In this document: piece by piece, positions 7,888-17,025 of the stretch | How the letters are laid out: every line of letters begins with the position of its first letter | How positions within the stretch are numbered: the stretch's first letter is position 1 | Source of the DNA: Streptomyces sp. CB09001 | GTDB lineage: Bacteria > Actinomycetota > Actinomycetes > Streptomycetales > Streptomycetaceae | DNA length: 64,000 bases | Direction: 5' to 3' | NCBI RefSeq assembly: GCF_003369795.1 | Contig: NZ_CP026730.1 | Location: forward strand, 1,364,001 to 1,428,000 | Notes under the pieces: generated by a model | Database searches by the model: none | Seen by the model: the letters and a program-made list of their open reading frames with translations, nothing else | What the model was told of the DNA's origin: nothing | Made by a program: the position numbers and the translations under genes

Positions 7888-8648
7888 TCGGATGCGCCGC
7901 CCTTCGTGTATGCCTCGTAGCCCTCGGCCTCGAGCTTGTCGGCCAGCTCGGCGCCGCCGGACTCGGCGATGCGGCCGTTGGCGAAGACGTGGACGTGGTC
8001 GGGCTTGATGTAGCGCAGGATGCGCGTGTAGTGCGTGATCAGCAGGGTGCCGACCTCACCGGACTCGCGGACGCGGTTGACGCCCTCGGAGACGACGCGC
8101 AGGGCGTCGACGTCCAGGCCGGAGTCGGTCTCGTCGAGGATCGCGACCTTCGGCTTGAGCAGCTCCAGCTGGAGGATCTCGTGGCGCTTCTTCTCACCGC
8201 CGGAGAAGCCCTCGTTGACGTTGCGCTCGGCGAAGGCGGGGTCCATGTTGAGGCGCTCCATGGCCTCCTTGACCTCCTTCACCCAGTGCCGCAGCTTGGG
8301 GGCCTCGCCGCGGACGGCGGTGGCGGAGGTGCGCAGGAAGTTGGAGACCGAGACGCCGGGGACCTCGACCGGGTACTGCATGGCGAGGAACAGGCCGGCG
8401 CGGGCGCGCTCGTCGACGGACATCTCCAGGACGTCCTCGCCGTCGAGGGTGACGGTGCCGCCGGTGATCGTGTACTTGGGGTGACCCGCCAGCGAGTAGG
8501 CGAGGGTCGACTTGCCGGAGCCGTTCGGGCCCATGATGGCGTGCGTCTCGCCCTGCTTCACGGTGAGGTCGACGCCCTTGAGGATCTCCTTCGTGGCGTT
8601 GTCGGCCTCGACGGTGACGTGCAGGTCTCGGATTTCAAGCGTTGCCAT
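7884..8648 (-). CDS. sufC: Fe-S assembly ATPase SufC
   Basis: A 254-residue ABC-type ATPase. Walker A GPNGSGKST is at 40-48, the signature FSGGEKKR at 148-155 (the variant typical of SufC), and Walker B VAILDETDSG at 168-177. SufC is soluble and drives the SufB-SufD scaffold rather than transport. It lies between the Rieske-type ferredoxin gene (7-bp gap) and sufS (4-bp overlap). Confidence 0.96.
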   Translation of the reverse strand: MATLEIRDLHVTVEADNATKEILKGVDLTVKQGETHAIMGPNGSGKSTLAYSLAGHPKYTITGGTVTLDGEDVLEMSVDERARAGLFLAMQYPVEVPGVSVSNFLRTSATAVRGEAPKLRHWVKEVKEAMERLNMDPAFAERNVNEGFSGGEKKRHEILQLELLKPKVAILDETDSGLDVDALRVVSEGVNRVRESGEVGTLLITHYTRILRYIKPDHVHVFANGRIAESGGAELADKLEAEGYEAYTKGGASE

Positions 8649-8655
8649 GGGTGCC

Positions 8656-8973
8656 TCAGGACTCCTGGGTGAGGGAGACGAGCACGTCGTCCCCTTCGAT
8701 CTTTACGGGGTATACGGGGACGGGGCGCGTCGCCGGAAGACTGTCGGGCTTGCCGGACCGGAGGTCGAAGCGCGAGCCGTGCAGCCAGCACTCGATGTGG
8801 CAGTCGTCGACCTCGCCCTCGGCCAGCGAGACGTTCGCGTGCGAGCAGATGTCGTAAATGGCGAACAGCTCGCCCTCCGTCCGCACGACGGAGATCGGCG
8901 TGCCGTCGAGTTCCACCCGCTTCGGGGTGTCCTCCTCCAGCTCGTCCGCTCCACAGACGCGTACGAAGGTCAT
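8656..8973 (-). CDS. Rieske-type ferredoxin of the suf operon
   Basis: A 105-residue non-heme Rieske ferredoxin. The [2Fe-2S] ligands are visible as C43-x-H45 (ICSHANVSL) and C62-x2-H65 (ECWLHG). The body resembles the small subunits of bacterial dioxygenases (AIYDICSHANVSLAEGEV, PVPVYPVKIEGDDVLVSL). Placed between sufD and sufC and overlapping the sufD stop by four bases, it probably donates electrons during cluster assembly. This is inferred from its position. Confidence 0.9.
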   Translation of the reverse strand: MTFVRVCGADELEEDTPKRVELDGTPISVVRTEGELFAIYDICSHANVSLAEGEVDDCHIECWLHGSRFDLRSGKPDSLPATRPVPVYPVKIEGDDVLVSLTQES

Positions 8974-10154
8974 GCGACCGACGCCTCCAGCTCCTTCTCG
9001 ATCTTGGCGAGGAGGCGCTCCTCGATGTCCGCGACGCCGATCTGCTGGACCAGCTCGGCGAAGAAGCCGCGGACCACCAGGCGGCGGGCGTCGAGCTCGG
9101 GGATGCCGCGCGCCATCAGGTAGAAGAGCTGCTCGTCGTCGAAGCGGCCGGTGGCGGAGGCGTGACCGGCGCCGACGATCTCGCCGGTCTCGATCTCCAG
9201 GTTCGGCACCGAGTCGACCCGCGCGCCGTCGGTGAGGACGAGGTTGCGGTTCATCTCGTAGGTGTCGGTGCCCTCGGCCGCGGCCTCGATGAGCACGTCG
9301 CCGATCCACACCGCGTGCGCGTCGTCGCCCTGGAGCGCGCCCTTGTAGACGACGTTCGACTTGCAGTGCGGGACGTTGTGGTCGACCAGGAGGCGGTGCT
9401 CCTGGTGCTGGCCGGCGTCGGTGAAGTACAGGCCGAACAGCTCGGCCTCGCCGCCGGGGCCCGCGTAGGCCACCCGGGGGTGCAGCCGTACCAGGTCGCC
9501 GCCGAAGGTGACGACGAAGGACTTGAAGGTCGCGTCGCGGCCGACGAGCGCGTTGTGCTGGCCGACGTGCACGGCCTTGTCGTCCCAGTCCTGGACGGAG
9601 ACGACGGTCAGCTTGGCGCCGTCGCCCAGGACGTAGTCGACGTTGGCCGCGAGCACCGCGTCGCCGGTGTGGTCGATGACGACCACGGCCTCGGCGAAGG
9701 CGCCCAGCTCGACGACCTGGTGGCCGTAGGCGGTGCCGCCCTCGCCGTGCACGGCGATGCGGATCGGCTCGGTGAGGACCGTCTCCTTGGGGACGGTGAT
9801 CACGCCGGCCTTCTCGAACGCCGAGTAGGCCTGGGCGGCGACCCGGTCCACGGGGGTCCCGGCCCTGCCGATGCGCGCGTCGTCGCGGCCGACGGTCTCG
9901 ACGACGACGCCCTCGGGCGCCTCGACGTCGACCTTCACGCCGTCGCCGGTGGCGACGGCGGTGCCGTCGTGCAGCCCGCGCAGCCGCTCCAGCGGGGTGA
10001 ACCGCCACTCCTCCTCGCGGCCGTGCGGGACCTGGAAGTCCGCCACGTCGAAGGACGCGGGCGCGCTCATGCGCGTGGCGACGGTCGACTCGGCGGCCAC
10101 CGCGATCTGGCCCGCGGTGGTGGACCCCACGGGGATGTTCTGAGCCTCAGCCAT
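8970..10154 (-). CDS. sufD: Fe-S cluster scaffold protein SufD
   Basis: A 394-residue SufBD-family protein. The C-terminal half has the family core (YKGALQGDDAHAVWIGDVLIEAAAEGTDTYEMNRNLVL, then VGAGHASATGRFDDEQLFYLMARGIPELDARRLVVRGFF). The N-terminus is divergent (RMSAPASFDVADFQVPHGREEEWRFTPLERL), as expected for SufD rather than SufB. It forms the SufBC2D scaffold. sufB lies 59 bp upstream, the largest gap in the operon. Confidence 0.94.
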   Translation of the reverse strand: MAEAQNIPVGSTTAGQIAVAAESTVATRMSAPASFDVADFQVPHGREEEWRFTPLERLRGLHDGTAVATGDGVKVDVEAPEGVVVETVGRDDARIGRAGTPVDRVAAQAYSAFEKAGVITVPKETVLTEPIRIAVHGEGGTAYGHQVVELGAFAEAVVVIDHTGDAVLAANVDYVLGDGAKLTVVSVQDWDDKAVHVGQHNALVGRDATFKSFVVTFGGDLVRLHPRVAYAGPGGEAELFGLYFTDAGQHQEHRLLVDHNVPHCKSNVVYKGALQGDDAHAVWIGDVLIEAAAEGTDTYEMNRNLVLTDGARVDSVPNLEIETGEIVGAGHASATGRFDDEQLFYLMARGIPELDARRLVVRGFFAELVQQIGVADIEERLLAKIEKELEASVA

Positions 10155-10213
10155 GGCTGTCGGTCTGCTCTCTTCCTACGTTCCTGAATCTGGCGACTGC
10201 GGTGGGGGCGGGG

Positions 10214-11635
10214 TCAGCCGACCGCGCCCTCCATCTGCAGCTCGATCAGCCGGTTGAGCTCGAGGGCGTACTCCATGGGCAGCTCCTTGGCGATCGGCTC
10301 GACGAAGCCGCGCACGATCATCGCCATCGCCTCGAACTCGCTCAGACCGCGGCTCATCAGGTAGAAGAGCTGGTCCTCGGAGACCTTGGAGACGGTCGCC
10401 TCGTGGCCCATGGACACGTCGTCCTCGCGGACGTCCACGTAGGGGTACGTGTCGGAGCGGGAGATGGTGTCGACGAGCAGCGCGTCGCACAGCACGTTCG
10501 ACTTGGAGCCGTGGGCGCCCTCGCCGATCTCGACGAGACCGCGGTAGGAGGTGCGGCCGCCGCCGCGCGCCACCGACTTCGACACGATGTTGGAGGAGGT
10601 GTTCGGCGCCATGTGGACCATCTTGGAGCCGGCGTCCTGGTGCTGGCCCTCGCCCGCGAAGGCGATGGAGAGGGTCTCGCCCTTGGCGTGCTCGCCCATC
10701 AGGTAGACGGCCGGGTACTTCATCGTCACCTTGGAGCCGATGTTGCCGTCGATCCACTCCATGGTCGCGCCCTCGTACGCCACGGCGCGCTTGGTGACCA
10801 GGTTGTAGACGTTGTTCGACCAGTTCTGGATGGTCGTGTAGCGGCAGCGGGCGTTCTTCTTGACGATGATCTCGACGACCGCGGAGTGCAGCGAGTCCGA
10901 CTTGTAGATCGGCGCGGTGCAGCCCTCGACGTAGTGCACGTAGGCGCCCTCGTCGACGATGATCAGGGTCCGCTCGAACTGGCCCATGTTCTCCGTGTTG
11001 ATACGGAAGTAGGCCTGGAGCGGGATCTCGACGTGCACGCCCTTCGGCACGTAGATGAAGGAGCCGCCGGACCACACGGCGCTGTTCAGCGAGGCGAACT
11101 TGTTGTCACCGACGGGGATGACGGTGCCGAAGTACTCCTTGAAGAGCTCGGGGTGCTCCTTCAGGGCCGTGTCGGTGTCCAGGAAGATGACGCCCTGCTC
11201 CTCCAGGTCCTCGCGGATCTGGTGGTAGACGACCTCGGACTCGTACTGCGCGGCGACACCGGCGACGAGGCGCTGCTTCTCCGCCTCCGGGATGCCGAGC
11301 TTGTCGTACGTGTTCTTGATGTCCTCGGGCAGGTCCTCCCAGGACTCCGCCTGCTTCTCCGTGGAGCGCACGAAGTACTTGATGTTGTCGAAGTCGATCC
11401 CCGACAGGTCCGAGCCCCAGTTCGGCATCGGCTTCTTCTCGAAGAGGCGCAGGCCCTTGAGACGGAGCTTGGTCATCCACTCCGGCTCGTTCTTCTTCGC
11501 GGAGATGTCGCGGACGACGTCCTCGTTGATGCCGCGCTTGGCAGAGGCGCCGGCCGTGTCGGAGTCGGCCCAGCCGTATTCGTACTTGCCCAGGCCCTCG
11601 AGCTCAGGGTGAGCAGTCTCCGTGGGGAGAGTCAT
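10214..11635 (-). CDS. sufB: Fe-S cluster scaffold protein SufB
   Basis: A 473-residue SufB. Typical segments are [25 protein letters not shown] near 55-80, [26 protein letters not shown], the cysteine-containing [12 protein letters not shown], and the C-terminal [61 protein letters not shown]. SufB carries the nascent cluster on the SufBC2D scaffold. ATG 11635 is chosen because it overlaps the sufR stop by four bases (ATGA); a longer open frame upstream overlaps sufR. Confidence 0.95.
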   Translation of the reverse strand: MTLPTETAHPELEGLGKYEYGWADSDTAGASAKRGINEDVVRDISAKKNEPEWMTKLRLKGLRLFEKKPMPNWGSDLSGIDFDNIKYFVRSTEKQAESWEDLPEDIKNTYDKLGIPEAEKQRLVAGVAAQYESEVVYHQIREDLEEQGVIFLDTDTALKEHPELFKEYFGTVIPVGDNKFASLNSAVWSGGSFIYVPKGVHVEIPLQAYFRINTENMGQFERTLIIVDEGAYVHYVEGCTAPIYKSDSLHSAVVEIIVKKNARCRYTTIQNWSNNVYNLVTKRAVAYEGATMEWIDGNIGSKVTMKYPAVYLMGEHAKGETLSIAFAGEGQHQDAGSKMVHMAPNTSSNIVSKSVARGGGRTSYRGLVEIGEGAHGSKSNVLCDALLVDTISRSDTYPYVDVREDDVSMGHEATVSKVSEDQLFYLMSRGLSEFEAMAMIVRGFVEPIAKELPMEYALELNRLIELQMEGAVG

Positions 11636-12414
11636 GCGGGGTTCCTCCCGGCCGTGCTTGCAGATGCGTTGTGGGTCTTGGAAATCGTCTTGGAAGCCGC
11701 ACCGGAAGCCGTCTCGGACGTCTCGGGGGGCTTCGAAGTCTTGGGGATGAACGTGGTGCACACCCCGTCGCCGTGCGCGATGGTCGCCAGACGCTGTACA
11801 TGCGTACCGAGCAGCTCGGCGAAAAACTCCGTCTCCGCCTCGCACAGCTGCGGGAACTGCTCCGCCACGTGGGCGACCGGGCAGTGGTGCTGACACAGCT
11901 GCTCGCCCTGCTGGGGGTGGGGTGCGCTCCGCGCGGTAGCAGCGTACCCGTCCTCGCTCAGAGCCTTGGCCAGTGCTTCGGCGCGCTTCTCGGCGGGGGC
12001 GGACTCGACGGCCGCGCGGTACGCGCCCGACTGGGCGGCGATCCGGGCACGGGCGAAGGCGGCGATCGCCTGCTCCCCGCCCTGCTGCTCGGCGATCCAG
12101 TGCAGGGCGTCGGCCGCCAGCTTGTCGTACGACTGGTCGAAGGCGTCCCGGCCGCAGTCGGTGAGCGCGAAGACCTTGGCGGGCCGCCCGCGCGTGCGCG
12201 CGCCGTAGACCCGCTGTTCGCGGGCTTCGACCACGTCGTCGGCGACGAGGGCGTCGAGATGGCGCCGGACGGCGGCCTGGGTCAGGCCCAGGCGTCCGGC
12301 GAGCTCGGCGACGGTCGACGGCCCGTGGTCCAGGATGGAGCGCACGACACGGTTGCGGGTGGACCGCTCACCGGTCGCGAGTTCCTCCTGCGGAGCCTCA
12401 CCGACGTTTTTCAC
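11632..12414 (-). CDS. sufR: SufR-type iron-sulfur-sensing repressor
   Basis: A 260-residue regulator. The winged helix-turn-helix lies at about 22-66 ([40 protein letters not shown]), followed by the wing [17 protein letters not shown]. The C-terminal sensor has C174, C178 and C191 (CQHHC then FPQLC). I recall the same 4- and 13-residue spacing for the [4Fe-4S] ligands of S. avermitilis SufR. I chose GTG 12414. A longer frame begins at TTG 12450, but that TTG is better read as the -35 of a promoter (TTGCCC, 18 bp, AACAAT) that would make GTG 12414 leaderless. The gene heads the suf operon and probably represses it when clusters are plentiful. Confidence 0.92.
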   Translation of the reverse strand: MKNVGEAPQEELATGERSTRNRVVRSILDHGPSTVAELAGRLGLTQAAVRRHLDALVADDVVEAREQRVYGARTRGRPAKVFALTDCGRDAFDQSYDKLAADALHWIAEQQGGEQAIAAFARARIAAQSGAYRAAVESAPAEKRAEALAKALSEDGYAATARSAPHPQQGEQLCQHHCPVAHVAEQFPQLCEAETEFFAELLGTHVQRLATIAHGDGVCTTFIPKTSKPPETSETASGAASKTISKTHNASASTAGRNPA

Positions 12415-12427
12415 AACGCCATTGTTG
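12414..12427 (-). promoter_or_regulatory. SufR operator overlapping the suf promoter and sufR start
   Basis: On the minus strand CAAC-AATGGC-GTTG, an exact fit to the CAAC-N6-GTTG palindrome I recall for S. avermitilis SufR. It overlaps a possible -10 (AACAAT, 12426-12421), with -35 TTGCCC at 12450-12445, and its last base is the first base of the GTG start. Binding here would block the whole operon. Confidence 0.75.
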
Positions 12428-12584
12428 CGTAATTCCTCCGGGGCGGGCAAGCCGCGTCCGGATCATCGGACGGTGCCCTGCGTCACTTAGGCATACCTAA
12501 GGTGACCTGCGGAAACGATCTTTGATCGATCGGACGCCGGGCAATCCACTGGCGTCCGCGACCGGCTTCCGGAACACTCCCCGC

Positions 12585-13405
12585 ATGCCCACGCCCCCTC
12601 CGACCGGCCCACTCGTCACCCGCGGCAGCCTCGCCGCCGGGCTGCGCGAACTGGGTGTGCGCACCGGCGACACCCTCCTCGTGCACTCCTCCCTCAGCTC
12701 GCTCGGCTGGGTCTGCGGAGGCCCCGTCGCGGTCGTCCAGGCGCTGCTCGACGTGCTCGGCCCGGGCGGCACCCTGGCGGTCCCGACGCAGACGGGCGAC
12801 CTCTCCGACCCGGCCCTGTGGACCAGCCCGCCGGTGCCCGAGGCGTGGTGGGAGGCCGTCCGCGCGGCGACGCCCCCGTACGACCCGCTGATCACGCCCT
12901 CGCGCGGCGTCGGCGTGGTCCCGGAGACCGTACGCACCTGGCCCGGCGCCCGGCGCAGCGCCCATCCGCAGACCTCATTCGCCGCCCTCGGCGCCCGCGC
13001 CGCCGAGGTGGCCGCCGGCCACGCGACCGACTGCCGGCTGGGCTGGGGGTACCTCCCACGCCCTTAAGGCAGTGGGGGAACAGCCCGCTGGCCACGCTGG
13101 AGCGGCTGGACGCCCGGGTCCTGCTGCTCGGCGCGGGCTACGACGCGTGCACCGCCTTCCACCTCGCCGAGTACCGGATCCCCGCTCCGCTGGTGGAGGT
13201 GGGGCGCCCGGGGCCGGTGGGCTGGGAGCGGGTGACCGAGGTGTCGATCACGTCGGAGCGCTTCGACGAACTCGGCCACGACTTCGAACGGGACCGTCCC
13301 GTCGTGCGCGGCAGGGTCGGCGCGGCCGACGCCCGCCTGTTCTCCCTGCCGGACGCGGTCGCGTACGCCGAGCGGTGGCTGCCCCTGCACCGCCCTCGCG
13401 AGTGA
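12585..13405 (+). pseudogene. Aminoglycoside 3-N-acetyltransferase-like gene disrupted by a 35-bp element
   Basis: The first part (12585-13043, about 153 codons) reads as the start of an AAC(3)-family protein (LVTRGSLAAGLRELGVRTGDTLLVHSSLSSLGWV, GGPVAVVQALLDVLGPGGTLAVPTQTGDLSDP). It then runs into a TAA at 13065. The second part continues in another frame from 13079 (NSPLATLERLDARVLLLGAGYDACTAFHLAEYRIP, ending at TGA 13403-13405) and carries the family's C-terminal half. Removing exactly 13044-13078 (35 bp) restores one open frame across the junction. Such proteins acetylate aminoglycosides with acetyl-CoA; many Streptomyces members have no proven resistance role. As written the gene should be inactive. 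Confidence 0.8.
13044..13078. repeat. Short palindromic element inserted in the acetyltransferase-like gene
   Basis: A 35-bp GC-rich segment beginning TGGGGGTACCTCCCACGCC, with a CTTAA centre, and ending GGCAGTGGGGG. GGTACC is flanked by G/C runs, and CCCACGCC can pair with GGCAGTGGG with one bulge. It resembles short palindromic repeats (GGGGGTACCTCCC...GTGGGGGA) that I remember as scattered in Streptomyces genomes. It shifts the frame and carries an in-frame TAA. Confidence 0.65.
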
Positions 13406-13481
13406 GTCCCGTACCGGCGGCGAAGAGGTTTTCCACACCCCCGCGCCCGGCCGGTCGTCCGCCTCCCTAGACTCGTGACCC

Positions 13482-14405
13482 ATGCGAAGCGAGCCCGTGG
13501 TCCAGGTCCAGGCCCTGGAGAAGCGGTACGGCCCGAAGACCGCGGTGAACGGCCTGGACCTGGTGGCCCGCACGGGCGTGACCGCCGTGCTCGGTCCCAA
13601 CGGGGCGGGCAAGACGACCACGATCGAGACCTGTGAGGGATACCGCAGACCGGACTCCGGGACGGTGCGAGTCCTCGGCCTGGACCCGGTGCGACAGGGT
13701 GCCGAGCTGCGGCCGCGGATCGGCGTGATGCTCCAGTCCGGCGGCGTCTACTCCGGCGCCCGCGCGGACGAGATGCTGCGCCACGTCGCGAAGCTGCACG
13801 CCCACCCGCTGGACGTCGACGCGCTGATCGAGCGGCTCGGTCTCGGCTCGTGCGGCCGCACCACGTACCGCAGGCTCTCGGGCGGGCAGCAGCAGCGCCT
13901 CGCCCTCGCGATGGCCGTGGTCGGCCGCCCGGAGCTGGTGTTCCTGGACGAGCCGACCGCCGGCCTCGACCCGCAGGCCCGCCGCGCCACCTGGGACCTC
14001 GTGCGGGACCTGCGCGGCGACGGGGTCTCGGTGATCCTCACCACGCACCACATGGACGAGGCCGAGCAGCTGGCCGACGACGTCGCCATCGTCGACACCG
14101 GCCGGGTCGTCGCCCAGGGCTCCCCGGAGGAGCTGTGCCGCGGCGGCGCCGAGAACACCCTGCGGTTCACCGGCCGCCCGGGACTGGACGTGGCGTCGCT
14201 GCTCAAGGCACTGCCCCCGGACTCCGCGGCCGCCGAGCTGACCCCGGGCTCCTACCGGGTGAACGGCGAGGTCGACCCGCAACTGCTCGCGACGGTGACC
14301 TCCTGGTGCGCCCAGCACGGGGTGATGCCGGACCGCATCTCGGTGGAGCGGCACACCCTGGAGGACGTGTTCTTGGAACTGACGGGCAAGGAGCTGCGCG
14401 GGTGA
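13482..14405 (+). CDS. ABC transporter ATP-binding protein (DrrA-like)
   Basis: A 307-residue ABC ATPase. Walker A GPNGAGKTTT lies near residue 39, the signature LSGGQQQRLALA near 135, Walker B LVFLDEPTAGLDPQ near 155, and the switch His in ILTTHHMDEAEQLADDV. Its C-terminal extension after the ATPase core, ending in SVERHTLEDVFLELTGKELRG, is typical of DrrA/NatA-type ATPases paired with ABC-2 permeases. The stop overlaps the permease GTG by four bases. Substrate unknown; drug or lipid export is likely by family. Confidence 0.9.
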   Translation: MRSEPVVQVQALEKRYGPKTAVNGLDLVARTGVTAVLGPNGAGKTTTIETCEGYRRPDSGTVRVLGLDPVRQGAELRPRIGVMLQSGGVYSGARADEMLRHVAKLHAHPLDVDALIERLGLGSCGRTTYRRLSGGQQQRLALAMAVVGRPELVFLDEPTAGLDPQARRATWDLVRDLRGDGVSVILTTHHMDEAEQLADDVAIVDTGRVVAQGSPEELCRGGAENTLRFTGRPGLDVASLLKALPPDSAAAELTPGSYRVNGEVDPQLLATVTSWCAQHGVMPDRISVERHTLEDVFLELTGKELRG

Positions 14406-15211
14406 CCACGACGACCGGGACACCGGGGAACACGGGAGCGCCCGGGGCAGCGGGGACGTACGCGCCCCGGCCCGGCGCGGCTCCCCTCGGGCGCATGATC
14501 GCGGCCCAGGCCGTGCTCGAGACGAAGATGCTGCTGCGCAACGGCGAGCAGCTGCTGCTGACGGTGATCATCCCGACGCTGCTGCTCGTCCTGTTCAGCT
14601 CCGTGGACATCATCGACACCGGAGCCGGGGAGGCGGTCGACTTCCTCGCCCCGGGCATCCTCGCGCTGGCCGTGATGTCGACGGCGTTCACCGGGCAGGC
14701 CATCGCCACCGGCTTCGAGCGCCGGTACGGAGTGCTGAAGCGGCTGGCCGCCTCCCCGCTGCCGCGCTGGGCCCTGATGACCGCGAAGACGGCGTCGGTC
14801 CTGGTCACCGAGGTGCTCCAGATCGTGCTGCTGACGGTGATCGCCCTCGCTCTGGGCTGGTCGCCGCACGGCAACCCGGCGGCCGTGCTGCTGCTCCTGG
14901 TCCTCGGCACCGCCGCCTTCTCCGGGCTCGGGCTGCTGATGGCGGGCACGCTGAAGGCGGAGGCCACGCTGGCCGCAGCCAACCTGGTCTTCCTGCTGCT
15001 CCTCGTGGGCGGCGGGGTGATCGTGCCGCTGGACAGGTTCCCGGACGGGGCGCAGGACGTGCTGGGGCTGCTGCCCGTCTCCGCCCTGTCGGACGGACTG
15101 CGGGACATCCTCCAGCACGGGGCCGCGATGCCCTGGGGCGACCTGGGGATCCTCGCCGTGTGGGCGGTCGTGGGGCTCGCGGCCGCGGGGAAGTTCTTCC
15201 GCTGGGAGTAG
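14402..15211 (+). CDS. ABC-2 type permease
   Basis: A 269-residue membrane protein. After a polar Gly/Pro-rich N-terminus (TTTGTPGNTGAPGAAGTYAPRPG) come about six hydrophobic segments, including LLLTVIIPTLLLVLFSSV, FLAPGILALAVMSTAFTG, ALMTAKTASVLVTEVLQIVLLTVIALALG and LVFLLLLVGGGVIVPLD. The last is followed by the family motif in PVSALSDGLRDILQHG. The GTG overlaps the ATPase stop (GTGA), so the pair is coupled. Together they form a two-component exporter placed just before ctaA. A link to cytochrome assembly is only positional. Confidence 0.88.
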   Translation: MTTTTGTPGNTGAPGAAGTYAPRPGAAPLGRMIAAQAVLETKMLLRNGEQLLLTVIIPTLLLVLFSSVDIIDTGAGEAVDFLAPGILALAVMSTAFTGQAIATGFERRYGVLKRLAASPLPRWALMTAKTASVLVTEVLQIVLLTVIALALGWSPHGNPAAVLLLLVLGTAAFSGLGLLMAGTLKAEATLAAANLVFLLLLVGGGVIVPLDRFPDGAQDVLGLLPVSALSDGLRDILQHGAAMPWGDLGILAVWAVVGLAAAGKFFRWE

Positions 15212-15274
15212 GAACACATGCCACGGACCGACCCTCGTGAAAGCGTGCACAAGCGGACGCCTACGATGGACGGC

Positions 15275-16288
15275 GTGCCAAACGTGACCCGTGCCGACGC
15301 CGTAGCCGCCGTGCGCAACCCGCTCGCCTTCATCGCCGCACGCTGGACCCCGCATCCCCGGACGGTCCAGCGGGCGGCCCTCGCGCCTCTCGTGATGGCG
15401 GTGGTCATCGTCGTCACCGGCGGCGCCGTCCGGCTCACCGGCTCGGGCCTCGGCTGCCCGACCTGGCCCAAGTGCACCGACGACTCGCTCACCACCACGG
15501 GCGAGATGGGCTTCCACGGCATCATCGAGTTCGGCAACCGCATGCTGACCTACGTGCTGTGTGCCGCCGTCGGCTGGGCGATCATCGCCGCCCGCTCGCA
15601 GAAGCCGTACCGGCGCAGCCTCACCCTGCTGGGGTGGGCGCAGTTCTGGGTCGTGATGAGCAACGCCGTGCTCGGTGGCATCGTCGTGCTCGTCGGCCTC
15701 AACCCGTACACGGTCGCGGCGCACTTCGTGGCGACGACGGCGCTGCTGACCCTGGCCACGGTGATGTGGCAGCGCACCCGGGAGGGCGACACGGCGCCGC
15801 GCCCGCTGGTCGGCAGGTCCGTGCAGCAGCTGGTGTGGGTGATGGTCGTCGTCTCCGCGCTGCTGGTCGTGGTCGGCACCGTGGTCACCGGGGCGGGACC
15901 GCACGCGGGCGACTCCAGCGACGTGCCGCGCATGCCGGTCGACTGGGAGATGATCAGCAAGGCGCACGCCGTCCTGGCGTGGATCGTGGTGACGCTGACG
16001 TTCGCCCTGTGGTTCGTGCTGAAGGCGGTCGACGCGCCCAAGGGCCCGCTGTCCCGCACCCGCGACCTGTTCCTGGTGCTGCTCGCGCAGGGGGCCATCG
16101 GGTACGTCCAGTACTTCACCGACCTGCCCGAGGTGCTGGTCGGGCTGCACATGCTGGGCTCATGCCTGGTGTGGATCGCGGTGCTGCGGGTGCTGCTGGC
16201 GCTGCGCGAGCGGCCCGAGGAGGCGGTCCCCGGGCTGCCCGCTCAGGAGTACGACGCCACCAGCGTGTCGATGGCCGGTCCCAGGTAG
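15275..16288 (+). CDS. ctaA: Heme A synthase (CtaA/COX15 family)
   Basis: About 337 residues with eight hydrophobic helices. The heme-ligand His residues lie in the repeated half motifs: GFHGIIEFGNRML and TVAAHFVATTALL in the first half, MISKAHAVLAWIV and LVGLHMLGSCLVW in the second. GGAVRLTGSGLGCPTWPKC supplies the extracellular cysteines of the family. It converts heme O to heme A for aa3-type cytochrome oxidase; ctaB, the preceding step, is 2.4 kb downstream. GTG 15275 is preceded by TACGAT at 15262-15267, a leaderless pattern. ATG 15218 in the same frame has a GGAG-like site and could give 19 more residues. The 3' end overlaps the convergent nucleotidyltransferase by 46 bp. Confidence 0.92.
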   Translation: MPNVTRADAVAAVRNPLAFIAARWTPHPRTVQRAALAPLVMAVVIVVTGGAVRLTGSGLGCPTWPKCTDDSLTTTGEMGFHGIIEFGNRMLTYVLCAAVGWAIIAARSQKPYRRSLTLLGWAQFWVVMSNAVLGGIVVLVGLNPYTVAAHFVATTALLTLATVMWQRTREGDTAPRPLVGRSVQQLVWVMVVVSALLVVVGTVVTGAGPHAGDSSDVPRMPVDWEMISKAHAVLAWIVVTLTFALWFVLKAVDAPKGPLSRTRDLFLVLLAQGAIGYVQYFTDLPEVLVGLHMLGSCLVWIAVLRVLLALRERPEEAVPGLPAQEYDATSVSMAGPR

Positions 16289-17022
16289 CTCCGGGTCAGC
16301 TCGGCGCGGCGGGCGGTCCACTCCGCCGTGGCCGCGGGCCACGGGCCCTTCCCGTACCGCCGTTCGGCGATGTCCTCGACGACCTCGCCGGGCGCGCCCA
16401 GGGCGGGCAGCTCGTCCAGGGCCTCCCGCTTGGTGATCAGGCGGCCCTCGCGCAGCGTGACGGTGGCGCGGGCGAAGGTGATCAGACCCAGGTCGACCCA
16501 GACGTCCTGCGACCACAGCTGCGCCCTGCGCACGTGCGGACGCCAGAATTCCCGCTGGTCGCGGACGACGAAGGCGTGCAGTTCCCGGTCCGGCACCGGT
16601 GGCAGCAGCCGCTCCGGCGACTCGCCGTGCAGGATCCGGCCGAAGCTGTGGAGTTCGCGCCGGGTGACCGGGGTGACCGTCCGTTTGAAGAGCTGCTGGT
16701 GGGCCCAGGTCAGATGCCGCTGGTCGGGGTCGGCGACCGTGTCGGGCGACAGGTAGGTGCAGTGCAGCAGCCCGGCCAGGGGCTCGGCGCGCAGACGGGC
16801 GTGGAGCAGCCCCAGCCGCCAGGCCGTGCGGGCCGTGGCCGGCCGGGGCAGCACCGCGATCAGGTCCAGGTCGCTGCGGCCCTCCTGGTAGTCGCCCGCG
16901 CCCAGTGAACCGTGGGCCCAGACGGCGACGGGGTCGAGGGGCGTCAGGCCGGTGCGGAAGCGGTCGAGCAGGGCGTCGGTCGGCATGCGCCCAGTCTCGA
17001 CGACCCGCTCCGGTGTGTACAC
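16243..17022 (-). CDS. Nucleotidyltransferase (DUF4111/aminoglycoside adenylyltransferase-like)
   Basis: A 259-residue protein. The Pol-beta-type nucleotidyltransferase motif appears as AVWAHGSLGAGDYQEGRSDLDLIAVL (residues about 33-58), with the Gly-Ser and the two catalytic Asp of DLD. The helical C-terminal half (LELHSFGRIL, REFWRPHVRRAQLWSQDVWVDLGLITFARATVTLREGRLITKREALDELP) resembles the C-terminal domain of AadA-type enzymes. No substrate is indicated. GTG 17022 is preferred because GGAG lies six bases ahead and the upstream amidohydrolase stop is three bases away, so the two genes are coupled. An internal ATG at 16986 is an alternative start. Confidence 0.78.
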   Translation of the reverse strand: MYTPERVVETGRMPTDALLDRFRTGLTPLDPVAVWAHGSLGAGDYQEGRSDLDLIAVLPRPATARTAWRLGLLHARLRAEPLAGLLHCTYLSPDTVADPDQRHLTWAHQQLFKRTVTPVTRRELHSFGRILHGESPERLLPPVPDRELHAFVVRDQREFWRPHVRRAQLWSQDVWVDLGLITFARATVTLREGRLITKREALDELPALGAPGEVVEDIAERRYGKGPWPAATAEWTARRAELTRSYLGPAIDTLVASYS

Positions 17023-17025
17023 CCG

